Shown: positions 47,006 to 59,261 of the stretch, piece after piece
Layout: each line of letters opens with the position of its first letter
Position numbering within the stretch: position 1 is the stretch's first letter
Source of the DNA: Cyclina sinensis
Taxonomy: Eukaryota > Mollusca > Bivalvia > Venerida > Veneridae
DNA length: 64,000 bases
Assembly (NCBI GenBank): GCA_012932295.1
Contig: JAAONU010000006.1
Coordinates: 29,414,882-29,478,881 of the forward strand
Direction: 5' to 3'
Position numbers and translations under genes: made by a program
The notes under the pieces: model-generated
What the model was told of the DNA's origin: nothing
What the model saw: the letters and a program-made list of their open reading frames with translations, nothing else
The model's database searches: none

Positions 47006-47039
<34 letters not shown>

Positions 47040-48605
47040 ATTTCATTAGGCCACTTAAAATTAGTGTCTGTTTGGTGTAACATGTATTTATAGACTTTGA
47101 GTTCGAGTTGTTGGTCTTTACCTGTTAAAAAGTGGTTCCAGAAGGACACCACACCACATTTAACAGTGACAGCGATTGGGTATCTGCCAAGCCCTCCGTA
47201 TAAAAATGTTATTTCGAGTTGAACGTCTGGCTTTTGTTATTTTTCTAAGGAAATCATTATGATTTTTTTTTTCTAAAATATCAAGATTTTCGAAACCAAA
47301 TATTTCATTCCCATATGTTAGGATTGGCAGAACAGTGTGATCGAATAATTTCAATGACATTTAAATTTGCGTTATCCGTTCTAGTAAAAAGAAGATGCAT
47401 TGCCTTGTTAGCTTGCTGTATGACATGTTTCCTGGCCTTTAAAAAGGAACCGTTGCTTGCCAATGTTACTCCTAAATAATGATATTGGTCAGTTATTTCA
47501 AGTTGGTTATCACCAAGTTTAAAATGAAAATTATTTCTTTGCCTAGCTCCAAAAACTATAACTTCAGTTTTATTTGTGTTGACCTTAAGGTGCCAAGTTT
47601 GGCAATATTGATAGAAAATTTTTAAACTTCAGAAACAATAATGGTGTCGTCTGCGTAGAGCAAGATCAGTAGTTTAAGCCAAAGTGATAAATTTAGAGGA
47701 TCTTTTAGCTCAAAACTAACAGAACCATTTACATGCAACTGAGTCTGCAAATCATTTAGAAATAGGGGAAAGAGGACAGGGGAGAAATTCTCGCCTTGTC
47801 TGACCCCAATTTCGGATATGAACATATCCGAAAATTCTCCATCATGTGAAATACAGGATTTTATATTATTATACATATTATTGATAACTCTAAAAAATTT
47901 CCGTTTATAGAATTTTGTAAAAGCTTATGCCTTAACCCTGCTCTCCAAACTTTATCGAATGCTTATTAAAAGTCTATAAATGCACACATTTTTTGTCTCT
48001 TTTCCAGGATTTCAATCAAAGCATGTAAAGTGAAAATATGGTCTGAACAAGAGTACCCTTTCCGAAAACCGGCTTGGTTTTCATCCAGGATATTATTCTG
48101 TTCAAGAAAAGCTGTTAACCTATTATTTAGAACAGAAGTAAAAAGTTTACCAAGGCAGCTTAATATGGTAATTGGTCTGTAATTATTAGGGTCTTTTGGG
48201 TCACCTTTGTTTTTATATATAGGGATAATGATACCCTCTAACCAGGAATTAGGTATAAAGCCGGTGTCAAGAACACTGTTAAATAACTTACTATAAATTG
48301 GGAGGAATAATTCTTTTGTTGTCTTAATATATTCATTTATTATATTATCGTGGGGGCTACTAGCTTTAGCGTTTTTTAGTTTCACTATACATTTCATGAC
48401 GTCGACCTCTGGAATTGGGTCATTTGATAAGGGATTTGAAATGACTGAAGAGTTAGTATTATTAAACCTATTGCCAGTAACAGTATTTGAATGTAGGGCT
48501 TTAAAATGTTCTAAAATGTTACCAATGCTTCTTATAAAATCATATTTCGCCTTTTTAATTAATAACATCTTTTATCTTCCTAATTTCGATGGTGATCATG
48601 AAATA
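46615..48605 (-). mobile_element. LINE, 5'-truncated copy
   Basis: On the minus strand: KYDFIRSIGNILEHFKALHS, IVKLKNAKASSPHDNIIN, GIIIPIYKNKGDPKDPNNY, RPITILSCLGKLF, LDENQAGFRKGYSCSDHIFT (47966-48568). After a frameshift come GVRQGENFSPVLFPLFLNDL and ILLYADDTIIVSE with the YADD active site (47622-47876). Then follow a region with stops and a frame 46621-47046 with NERICTLCHRGQIGCEKHYL. A poly-T run (46999-47038, poly-A on the coding strand) interrupts the C-terminal domain. The 5' end near 48605 is shared with copy A. Confidence 0.88.
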
Positions 48606-49788
48606 ATCGCTAAACTGTGACTACTTATCTAACTGCCGACATTTGTGAATACAAATAATCTATTATCTATCAACTCAACTTAACCAAACTTTATTTCGCC
48701 CCGGTATATACATTATCGTAAACCTAATTTTTCCGGTTCCTTTTGGCCTATTAAGTGTTTTGTAACGTGTACTGATTAGGCGTAAAATAATTGGCTAATT
48801 AATGATACATTAATGGCCTCTGATAATGTCCAACTGGCTCTATAAATCATGAGGTATTTCTTCCCAAAGTTTCTTGGTGTCTAGGGGTTATTATTTGTTC
48901 TCTTGTCTCTGTCAGATGTAATTAACAATCCACACTTTTCAGTTTTCACTTTTTTTTGATAAACATGTACACAGTTATTCCATTTTCCCTATTAACTAAG
49001 TCTTATGACGACTGTTTTCACAATTTGATTGTTACTCTCTTATTGTGTGGTACCCACTTTTAGATTCCTTTTTATTTTTATATAAATAATTCCACAGTTG
49101 TTTTTAATATATGTTTTATAAAAAAGACTAGGTTTCCAAAACGTGGACAACCTGCTGATATAGTGAGAAAACTCTTTCTCTGTTTTATATAATTATGTTT
49201 TAAACAAACCTAGGTTTCAAAAACGCGGACAACCTGCTGATCTGTTGAGAAAACCTTTTCTAAACTATTTTCCGCCAAAAACCCTCAAAGACTCGGGCTT
49301 AGTACCACCCATTTTGTAATAAACCAAAGTCAAAATGTTTAATTTTGTCCAATCGTAGGTTAGATTTTTAGCGGGATTTCTAGAAACACCCCAGTCCTAA
49401 GGAATGAATTCCATATGTAACCAACATTTAATTTTAATGCCTCTGATATAATTTTATAACCATTAACTCTGAATAGGCCGGGGCTGAATGAGTGCCCGGA
49501 TCTGTATTTGATTACCTGATGATGACAGACAGGCTGCTAGAATTCTCTAGGGTGACTTTAAGTTCCTGGAGAGATGAATAAGATTTTAACCAACATCTTA
49601 CAATTTGTAACTATAAAATTTTATATAAGACTTAGAAAAAATATATCACTGAAAACAGATCTATACACGTATACACCAAGGGTAACATAATAATTTAAAA
49701 TACATAATGTAACGTAAAGGTTCCTGCACTAAAATTGAACATAAATTGATCAATGTATAGGTTCATATTTAACTACATCAACAAAGAA
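48606..49788. other. Intergenic, copy B of 3931-5088
   Basis: Aligns closely with copy A. A 24-base insertion (about 49470-49493, GAATAGGCCGGGGCTGAATG and on) is absent from A. No gene is seen. Confidence 0.5.
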
Positions 49789-50072
49789 TATGTAAAGGTT
49801 AAAGGTAAAGGTTTCTTATTTAACGTGGGTAGTCAACGAAAGTCCCCACCTTGTGTGGATGGAACAACTTATTTCCAGAAGAGCCCACGGTGCGTGTATT
49901 TTACCTCCCCGATCCCCAGTCTAGGCCGATACTGCTGGAAACAGTACCCGGTTAGGTTACCACCCAGTCCAGGGAAATCAGTCGATAACTCAGTCGCAAC
50001 CCGGAATCGAACCAGGGTCGTTGGCTTCGTAGCCCAACGCACAAACCACTCGGCCACTGAGTTACCTATGTA
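49789..50072 (-). mobile_element. tRNA-derived SINE with clean empty site in copy A
   Basis: Body 49795-50066 on the minus strand starts GGTAACTCAGTGGCCGAGTG. Box A TGGCCGAGTGG is at 50046-50056 and box B GGTTCGATTCC at 50003-50013. The 3' end is a short CCTTTA-type repeat (plus-strand AAAGGTTAAAGGTAAAGG). Both sides carry TATGTA (49789-49794, 50067-50072), and copy A has a single TATGTA at 5089-5094. It is a different family from the SINEs at 14311 and 21712. Confidence 0.92.
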
Positions 50073-50481
50073 CGATTTCAATTTAAATCAGAAGTTTCAA
50101 ACTTATTGTCCAAATGTATGTATTTTTGCGGCGGAGTGCTTTTTGCAAAAATAGTTTAAAATTATTAATTTTTACATATATACCAAGGAATTTGAGAATG
50201 TAAAATTCTGCTACAATGGAAATTACTACAATGTTTTGATTAGTTTTAGGCACGGGACATTACTCCTTGATGCGTAATAATACTCTAGCTTTTAATTGAT
50301 AGGTTTTTTAATATCGCCTTGAACCTTGCAATGAGCAAATTATTATAGATATTATACAAAAACATGATCGTTCGGCTAGTACATAGTATTCATTGTACTG
50401 CAATAATTAAACATCTTGTGTGTGTATTTTTAAAACATAAGCAAAATATTTTTCTAAAATAATTCTAGGTGAATGCTCATT

Positions 50482-50693
50482 TTAGAAATATACTATTATA
50501 TATTTCATATTTATATAATATCCATTGCTAATATAATTTGTAAAATGTTGGTACTTGACGGAATGTCCCGTGATCGTTTCGACACTGTTCTTGTCAATAT
50601 CGCCATAGAGCAAATCAGCGGCCTGTAGTAGAGCGAAGTCGCCGAGGGCCCAGCTGTCGTCAAATTCTTGGTTATTCTCGCATCCGTCCGCAT
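50482..50693 (-). pseudogene. Uncharacterised open segment, possibly EF-hand-like exon, copy B
   Basis: Counterpart of 8110-8283: NADGCENNQEFDDSWALGDF, then LLQAADLLYGDIDKNSVETI and TGHSVKYQHF. The DIDKN loop start persists. Copy B is longer at its 3' side by an extra 16 or so bases. Function unknown. Confidence 0.25.
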
Positions 50694-50704
50694 TAGACAA
50701 GATA

Positions 50705-51146
50705 TAGAGAATAATAGGTTAGTGTCTTATTATGAGAAAGTTTATCTGGCAAGGCGTAGGAATTTATCGGGTGAGCGCAGGCGCACTAACCTATTATTCT
50801 ATTTATCCTGTCACATCTGGCATTTGGAAATAATTAAATTAAGATATTGAATTTACTGAAGATGTTGAAAATCTATCTTTAAAGAGTTTCAATTTAGGCT
50901 AATGTCAAGGTTATCCGGCAGTGGTACATTTGCACACAAAAAAATAGTTCCAAAGTTTCAGTAACTTTATTTCCTTAAATGATCACTATTTTGTAAGATT
51001 TACAAATTGAAATATTTGATTTTTTATTCAAGTAGTCTCTGTTTGTAATAACATCAATTTTAACACTTCCTTCTGATTAAAGTAGTCCATGACATATCAT
51101 GTGCCGTATATCATCATCACGTTAAGTGTTATTAGTGACAGGATAA
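50705..51146. other. 440-bp segment present only in copy B, with 17-bp hairpin
   Basis: Bounded by near-identical words ATTAGACAAGATA (left) and ATTAGTGACAGGATA (right); copy A has only one. Inside, AGAATAATAGGTTAGTG (50708-50724) and its exact reverse complement (50784-50800) form a perfect 17-bp stem. Otherwise AT-rich with no gene. Confidence 0.6.
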
Positions 51147-51816
51147 AAAACAAGATGAGCTGAGCTTGACTGAGCTGAGCTAAGCAGATGTAAGCCTTTG
51201 ATTTGAAAAAGTAAGGGCCTGATCATTCCCTTTTGTCCTTTTCAAAAATAACAATAGATAATTCGTGTCTTATTCTACAATGCGAAACAAATACTGAAAG
51301 TAATGACACCTTCAGTCAATATCATTGTGTTTTCTGAATTGATATGTCTTATGCTAGAAGTACGCGACAAAATCATTTCAAATCAATGTCTTTGAATAAA
51401 TAAAACTAGTTTTTCCTGATTGGTTTTGCGCGGCATCAGTGAGAATACAACCATAAATCTAGCTGCTTTTGTGAACGAAAGAAGGCCCCTTATTTTGAAT
51501 GTTTTATTACAATTAAATGGCAAAAGAATGAAACTATCATCACATTTGATAAAAAAAAGTGTGATTTTAAAGTTCGATCGCGGAAGCACAATTTTTTACC
51601 GTTTATTAAAACCTCAAATATTTCAAAGGAAAAAGCCCTCAATACACAAAAAACTTTCTATATTTACAACAGGTGTGTGGGTGTGTGTGTGTGTGTTCGA
51701 GGGTTTTGGGGGGAAGGTCACTGAAACTACTCACCAAGTTTCCAGCGGATACAGGTCATAAACACGTGGTAGAAAATTTATATTTTTGTCATGGAATTAT
51801 GGAATCAGCCACGTAC

Positions 51817-52030
51817 AGCAAGAATGATGTTAATTGTACCAACAGTCTGGCTTAAATAATCACTTGAAGACTGCTTATCCGTACCCGCATCGTCATGAGT
51901 ATCTGGCTCCCTTCTGGTACTGGCAGTTGACAGGCCGAGACTGACATCATGGCACATGGAAGCTGCATCACACTGAGATCTTACCACTTCTGGCACGTCT
52001 CGCTGACATGCGTTGTCCGCCGTCGATAAC
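51817..52030 (-). pseudogene. Candidate internal exon of an unknown gene, copy B
   Basis: Counterpart of 8943-9156 with the same length, acceptor and GTACGT donor and an unbroken frame. Replacements include AAYMC to AASMC and SHNLSTAS to SLGLSTAS. Most visible differences change the amino acid, which argues against strong protein constraint. Confidence 0.28.
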
Positions 52031-52401
52031 CTGCATAAACTTGTCTATTGAACGCAGATTTTAATCAGGAAACTGGTCAAAAGATTGGGTATGTTGTTGG
52101 GGTAACCTTGGTTAGAAATGAAGTATTATTATAAAACCTCGTATGTAGGTAGAACATATGACAACAACACAAACACCTACACATTATCACCCGTTATTTT
52201 TTTTTCATAGTCTTAAACTTTGAAAAAGGTCCAAACGTTATTGCTTTTCTCCGTATTTACGAAGTATTGTATGACTTGTCAATTTATTATCTTTCTACTG
52301 TGAACATATATATTTATTTTGATGACATATTGTAAGTTTTTAACCATTGACCCAACTGTGGCCCGAAAAAACAACATTAAGACCCTAACCAGTTATAGAA
52401 C

Positions 52402-52859
52402 ATGTTCAAAACTGAGATCAATAGGTTATCATCCATAACATCCATAACATCTAGACAAAACAAAAATAAGGCTGATATACCTTTGATTATTATTTATGAT
52501 ATTGTCAAACAAATTAGTACAAACTTTTCACAAAAAAAATGCCACGGAATAGTCAAAACAAGACATTCAAACAACTTAAAGCGTCAGTGCAAAAACAAAT
52601 AAGACATGCTTATTGGTCAGACAATACAGATCCAGGCCACAAGAAAAAGTTTTACAAATTTAAACACAATAAAACAGTAAACACAGGAACTGCACCACTC
52701 AGCATTGTTGGTTATATTCACAATGACCAAGTGTCGAAGGCCAACAGATTAAATAAACAACTCGAATCAGTCTTCTCAAGCAAGATCTATAGTAAAAATC
52801 TTGTTTGTTTTTTATCTGTTACAAATTTAAAGTTCTTGACATGCGCCTGCCAAGTATAG
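52402..52859 (+). mobile_element. LINE fragment (pre-reverse-transcriptase region), copy B
   Basis: Counterpart of 9528-9953, now split into two frames by a one-base expansion of an A run near 52533. A 6-base deletion changes FYKLIKHNK to FYKFKHNK. Confidence 0.6.
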
Positions 52860-55479
52860 TCAGTATTGACTTTTGGTTGTAGTAACTTGAAGCTGAAGTT
52901 GAAGAACGAGTGCATTTATTCTCATAATAAACTAAAAACCTACGTCTAGCCATAAAAATGAGAAGGTTTAACACACCTGAATAGAAAATATTTTCGTCTC
53001 AGCCTGCATTTTAAGTGTATGTGGAAAATATATGCCTATGCAATAATAACCTTTCTCGCCTGGTTAGGCACTTTTCTAAAAATAGGCACAACTGTAAGCT
53101 GGCCATAGTGCAAAGCGCAATTGCATTGACTGTAGCCATTTTTAGAATGCATAGGTTTATTTGAAACATATAATCATCTTACTTCAATGTTGGAACCAGC
53201 ATTTTCGGGTTAATGTTGCTTCTTTACAAATCTATGAAATTCTGGTCACTCTCAGAATCATTCGCTCCAACAAAATGTTTGATTTTTAATGCAATTAAAG
53301 AAATGAATCAGCCAGTGCTTAATCATTAAATGTCACATGATCTCTGTTCAAGGTATATTAAAATTCTCACTTGCAGTCCTCATTGTAATCCTCAGCAAAA
53401 TTTATGTTGAGTTACAAGATGAGAACTTTTTATAGCAGTGTGCTAGCATAATATGGCTAGCTATTACTTATATATAAATCTACAAGATGTGCTTAAAATT
53501 AAACAAATCATTTGCACTGTAATGACAATGTGGTGTATTTGGTGCTCGCAGTGTTTAAATTTTGGATGGATTTCATACGGACGGAAGCAAATTTACGGTA
53601 TCTAGCAGACTAGCTGTGTAGTATATCCAGTAGCTAACATTTTTTTAGACTTCTGTGAAAGCAAAAACTTAACACATATAACCTTTTTTAATCCTACCAT
53701 ATTGGTCATATTAAATGTCGTTACAAGGTGAACAAAATGCAAACTAATCCTTTCTGACTGTGGCACTTTCAGAAAATAATAAAGTTTTGCATATATTTTT
53801 TAAAATACTGTGAATATGTGTGACTGTAACCTATAATGTTAACCACTTACTTTGCAAAACGTAATGCTAAAACATTACCTGTGTAGCTGTCAATAAATCA
53901 AATACGCAGCAGGCCTCAATCTTCTACACTTGGTGATAACGACTGAGAATTTTTCTTCGTCTTGGCTTCATGGTTCTAAAGGTTAACATGTTTAAATTTG
54001 GCTTTCAGGGAGAAATATAATTTTGTGACTTAGGGTATAAATCCTACAAATTACCTTAAAGCAAACAAAAAAGAAAAACATCATGTGAATATATCATATT
54101 GTTTTACAAACTGACAGGAAATGTGAAATATTCATACTTTTGATTAACTGAAAAAAGTCAGTACTGGGCAACAAACCTGTGCTCATATTGGTCCATATGA
54201 TATAGATTCTAGTTTTGTAAACTCTAAAAATACAATCTTTCAAGACCTAACAACTAGCGGATATTCATATACTTACAAACAAGGAAGTCCAATGCATCTT
54301 AGAATACACAACCCAGAGTGAGATTCGAAATCCAATCTTAGCGCATCGAAGGCCAACACAGGGACGAAAAATCGATTCCCAGGCGCAGTTGTCAGAAGTT
54401 GTACTTAAACAATTATAGGATGGTATGCACTGGACCGTGCACATCCTCTCTTGTGAAAGGCATCATTATGATGACAAATGATGTGTATTTTTAGATAAAA
54501 TCTTGAAGGATTTTCTTTTTTATTTATGCTTTTATAACAAAGTACAGGAGAGGTTTTACAGGACAATCCCTCATCTTAAGAACAAGGAAGTCTGTAACAG
54601 AATGATGCAACGCATCTTAGAATACACAACCCTAAGTGGGACTGGACCGCAACAATATGTAAAAATTATAAATAAAAAAAACGAAAAAAGCAGGCTGTAT
54701 TATTTAAGTATGTCGAAATAGTATTATATATATGATTAAGGCTACTTCTAGACACAAATTGTATTATTTTCACAGATACCTTTGAGCATCCCTTTATTTG
54801 ATATGTTCCAGATATGTTCCAGAATAAGTACACCTTTTTTTTCTTTTGTTTGCAGTTTCCACCTATAATTCGATTTACATTAAGTTTTTTCTTCCCTTTT
54901 CCAGAAAAGAAAAAAAAACATGTTATTTTCCCCAAATTTAAGGACAAGCCCCTTCCCCTACCTTTGCAAAAAGCCCTGATGTGTGAGAATTTCGTATTGT
55001 AGTTTGAACAATTATTATCAGTTGGTGCCTGAGTATACTTTCAAGAGGATAATTATTGTCTTTATGCAGATCAGATGAACACATAAAGAATAAAGTTCAT
55101 AGCTTGTTTAACAGAGTCATTCCATTTACGTTTCGACAATGCTCACGATACATTATGTAGCCTACACAGGTGTATTTAATGTTCCTATAATAAAATGCAT
55201 TCAAATGACATTTTAGAATATTTGTAAAATTAGTTTGTTATTTAAAATACCACAACTAGACAAGCCTTTCTTCTTTAAAAGGGAAACTTAATTTAGTTTA
55301 AGACGTTTTCACATGCCTTGTAATCTTCAAGAACCGGAAATCTCTCTTAGAAGTGCTTTATATGCCGGATAAAGTGCGTACGAAACCAAAAGAAAAGTCA
55401 AAATCTGTTTAAGGTCGGTCAGAAAAAAACCAGTGTATGCGGCAAAGTCAATTACATTTAGAATATTTTTTCTACCTAA
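52860..55479. other. Intergenic, copy B of 9954-12595
   Basis: Nearly identical to copy A. No gene recognised. Confidence 0.5.
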
Positions 55480-55539
55480 CACACACACACACACACGCAC
55501 GCACGCACGCGCGCGCACGGACGCACGCACACACACACA
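55480..55539. repeat. (CA)n/(CG)n microsatellite, copy B
   Basis: Alternating purine-pyrimidine tract like 12599-12668 but with fewer CG and CGCA units. Confidence 0.9.
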
Positions 55540-56073
55540 TGTGCCGTGATATCTTCTTGTGAGAAGGGCACATACTGTGTCAGATAATCAATTGTATTTA
55601 TAAATGAGACAAAGTGTACGCAGACTTCCTTTTTAAATGCGATTTTTGTGGGTCTGTCATTAGGAATTAGGTTTTTTTTCTGTCTACTTGTAAGTTGGTC
55701 CATAGATGTTATGTATGAATGCATTTCCAAAAAAGGGTTCAAGCGTTGCTTCATGCATGTTGCAAAAATCACATAAATCTGTAATTTTCAGTTTTCATTT
55801 GAACAAGTACCCATTTATGTGTGTTTAGTGCTAGATAAAATTGTGTTGGAAATTTCTTATTTTTGAAACGATTGATATCTTATATATTGCTCTAAATATT
55901 GTTTTCGCCTTAAGCTTACTATTTCGAAGACTCCATGTATGTTTTATCTTTTTATTTTTTTTTCATTGGTATTTTGTATCAAAACTTTTCACATGAAATG
56001 ACTGAAATGCTAACTTACTGCGCAAACATTTTGTTCGGAAGTATAACTTGTAGGATTTAATCACCGTAATCAG

Positions 56074-56470
56074 AAAAACGCTTGATTTTAGCACGATGTT
56101 TTGAAGATTTCTTGACATAAACGTATCAAACAACTTTATATTTTGTTTGGTTTACAAGAATTTCATAGTGAAAATTGATTCTAATTTAAACTTTATCCCT
56201 GCGTTTCCAATTAAATACTGATATAATCGTTTTATGCTAACGAAACACATGTAACGTAGGCGCAGTTTTTTTTTGTGACGCACGCGGAGCAAGGATTCAA
56301 TAACTTTCAAGTACCTTTTCTCACCGTAATTGACCAAATAACAAATAACTAGATGTATTTTATATTTTTATTCTTGCTATGAAATTCTTGTAAACCAAAA
56401 AAATATAAAGTCCTCATACGTTTATGTCAAGAAATCTTCAAAATATCGTGCTAAAATCAAGCGTTTTTCT
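56074..56470. repeat. Inverted repeat, copy B
   Basis: Counterpart of 13201-13597 with the same arms. The promoter-proximal partner is at about 58273-58800. Confidence 0.75.
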
Positions 56471-57177
56471 TTCTAACGCTAGGTTTTCCTGAATGATCTT
56501 AAAAATGGCAAAGTTCTGAGACAAAACAGTTTTGGAGCAAAAATCTACATTGATTAAACGTCATCTTAGACTATTAAACAAAAACCAGACAGAAAAAATG
56601 AAGAAATAACGAGGAAAATATTTACATCACCCCTTCGTAATCCCTGATATACACGACTGCGGATGCGTTACAAATCCTCCTCCCAATTGTAACGATTGGA
56701 CACGGTGATAATACTTTACAATCAAATAGGATGACTAGAGCCAGTTCTCGGCTTTACACATCCGGGTACTTTTTAAAGGTAGTATATCCGTACTTGGGTG
56801 TAACTCGGATTTTATCGTTGAGCTATATGTAACTTCAAGATTAAAAATTACAAAAACTAGAAAATATAACAAAAAAACTATCTTAATTTCCAAGACCAAT
56901 GGCCTGATAAGTGCATTTGTAACGATTCTAATTAATCAAAGATGTTAGGTTTCATAACAAACGACTTTAAAGTCAAATAGGCTCTAACGATAAAGTCTGA
57001 GTAACGATCGACAACCGAATGCTTAAATTAGTTAGTTACTGTTATCTGTTTGGTTAATGGCTAGAATGACGTCATGCTTAAGCCGAGAATCTGCTTTCTT
57101 AAAAAGCTTTCTTTATTTACATTTGATTTTATTAAAAATCTTCATCAAATTTATCTTTTACACTCCTTGAGGAGCCA

Positions 57178-57392
57178 CCATGGTCCAGGAGTAGAGCGCA
57201 GGGCTCCGGATCCGGAGGTTGCGGGTTCGAATCCCGTCAGAGGCGAGATTCTCTCACGATCTTCACATTCCTCACCTCGACGCGAATACTGGTATAGAAC
57301 CCAGGAAGCAGTCATCGAGCGTGATGATTCTAAGTTGTAAGAACTTGTATAGCAATCGATGTAAAATAAATGAGTCTAAACTAAGTCTAAAC
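57178..57392 (+). mobile_element. tRNA-derived SINE, copy B
   Basis: Duplicate of the SINE at 14311-14525 at the equivalent site, so it was present before the two copies separated. Box A and box B are intact. Confidence 0.8.
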
Positions 57393-58928
57393 ATTGTACC
57401 TTCTAAATTTGATTTCACAGAAATCTTGTTTTTGTGATGCATGACGCGGATGCACAAGCAGAGATAACATATTTTAATAGTTTGGAAAAAGCAGAGTATA
57501 AGTATTACCCATACATTAAACTTAACAGAGCATTCACGATTCAAACTGCAGATTACTATATTGCTGTATTCAGTTTTAATGAGCTATGAATATTCACATT
57601 CAATCTCTGCTATTTTTGGGTGAATCAACAAACAACCTTGCACATCCATAATAAGAATACCTGCAAGTTGACAAACAAATTGCTTAATCATTTCACGCAG
57701 GGATTTCATGTTTGTTTAATTTAAAACCGCAGCAACTTTATGAGTTTTGACTTGATACATGCGCACATGCGCTGAAAATACCTATTTAATATTTTTGGGA
57801 AATCCCGGATATACACTCGCTGATTATTTTTGGGGCATTCATGGGAGATTTTCATTTGTCATTAGGGAGAAATAGTAACGTGATGCTCGTTTGGGAGAGG
57901 TGCAGCTCGAGAGAGGTGAAAATACACAGATTTCCAATGCGGGGGGGGATCAAAATATAGTTATAAAGAGGATGCCGTTCGTGGGAGGTGACGTTATGGG
58001 AGGATTGACTTTATATTTAACATATCTGTCCCAAATACTTACCACAAGTATAATATACACACTATGGATATCAGATCAATAGGCTCAAAACTGAACTTGC
58101 ATGTCCCAAAGCTAAGAACAGTTTTTTTAGGAAAAGTGTTGAATATTCTGGAACTAAAAACTGGAACTCATTCCAGTCTCATTAAGCTGAAACCCTCTCT
58201 AGCTTTAATTGTAAATACATTGCATACTGGCAAATTCTTTCTATTAATCTCAGATATATGAGAATTTCTTAACGTTTTATAAATATATCTAGTTATTTGT
58301 TATTTGGTCAAATACAGTGAGAAAAGGTACTTGAAAGTTATTGAATCCTTGCTCCGCGTGCGTTCACAAAAAAACTGCGCCTACGTTACATGTGTTTCGT
58401 TAGCAAAAACGATTATATCAGTATTTAATTGGAAACGCAGGGATAAAGTTTAAATTAAAATCAATTTTTACTATGAAATTCTTGTAAACCAAACAAAATA
58501 TAAAGTTGTTTGATACGTTTATGTCAAGAAATCTTCAAAACATCGTGGTTAAATCAAACGTTATTCTTTCTAACGCTAGGTTTTCCTGAATGATCTTGAA
58601 AATTGCAAAGTTCTGAGACAAAACCGTTTTGGAGCAAGAATCTACATTGATTGAAGGTCATCTTAGACTATTAAACAAAAACCAGACAGAAAAAAATGAA
58701 GAAATAATGAGGAAAATATTTACACCACCCCTTCCTGAATCCCTGAAATACACGCCTGCGGATGCGTTACAAATCCTCCTTCCAACTATAACGATTGGAC
58801 ACGGTGTTAATCGGCTCCGGTAACGTTCGATCAACAGTATTAATTGTCTTCAAAGCAAAGAAACGCCACCTGTTTTATTAATAAAACAACCTGTTTGTCT
58901 ATGTATTTAGTTTACATAGCAATGTGCA

Positions 58929-59261
58929 ATGGATTACATAAATAGAAAAGCGTATTTTTTTTCTACCTGGGTACTGCTTTTTGTTGTTATTTTTTTAGTA
59001 TATTCAAAGATATATGAGGAGACTGAGCCAACGCTTATTAAATATTATAATAAGGTAGAAATGCTGGAAAACCCTAAAGTAGATATAATGTCAAATTTTA
59101 ACGATGGAAAAGTTGGAGCTGACGACCCAAAACTTCTTTATCTTTTAAAGAATTATTTCATTAAACCACCTTCATCGTTACCCTATAATTTGACAAAACC
59201 TCATATCCGGGATCCGTCACCAGGACAGGCAGTCTATGTTGATAACTTACTGAATCATAAG
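58929..59261 (+). CDS. FkbM-family protein, second copy, exon 1 (rest beyond window)
   Basis: 111 codons from ATG to AAG|GTAAGA, identical to exon 1 of the first copy except Q94 to R just before DPSPGQ. It has the same R6 K7 plus hydrophobic anchor (residues 9-26), NLT sequon and overlapping upstream ORF. By the local offset of about 42.85 kb, exon 2 would begin near 64200, just past the window. Whether this is a paralogue or the other allele cannot be told here. Confidence 0.82.

Larger units (their letters stand above)
42780..48452. other. 5.67-kb segment retained only in copy B
   Basis: Copy A joins 3770 to 3774 where copy B has this segment. It contains an AGTAAGGATG-rich repeat (42790-42965), a short TIR element (44323-44497), a three-unit repeat (44756-45175) and most of a minus-strand LINE (46615 onward). 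The stretches 43000-44320 and 45180-46610 hold nothing recognisable. Because copy A keeps the first 150 bp of this LINE, A has lost the segment. Confidence 0.75.

Noticed and set aside
49990..50066. Possible tRNA gene on the minus strand
   Set aside because: It is the head of a SINE with an empty site in copy A, not a stand-alone tRNA.
58629..58823. Open frame just upstream of the second FkbM exon 1
   Set aside because: In copy A the same region is frameshifted by an A-run difference and has stops, and the direct repeat at 13504-13841 does not keep it open.
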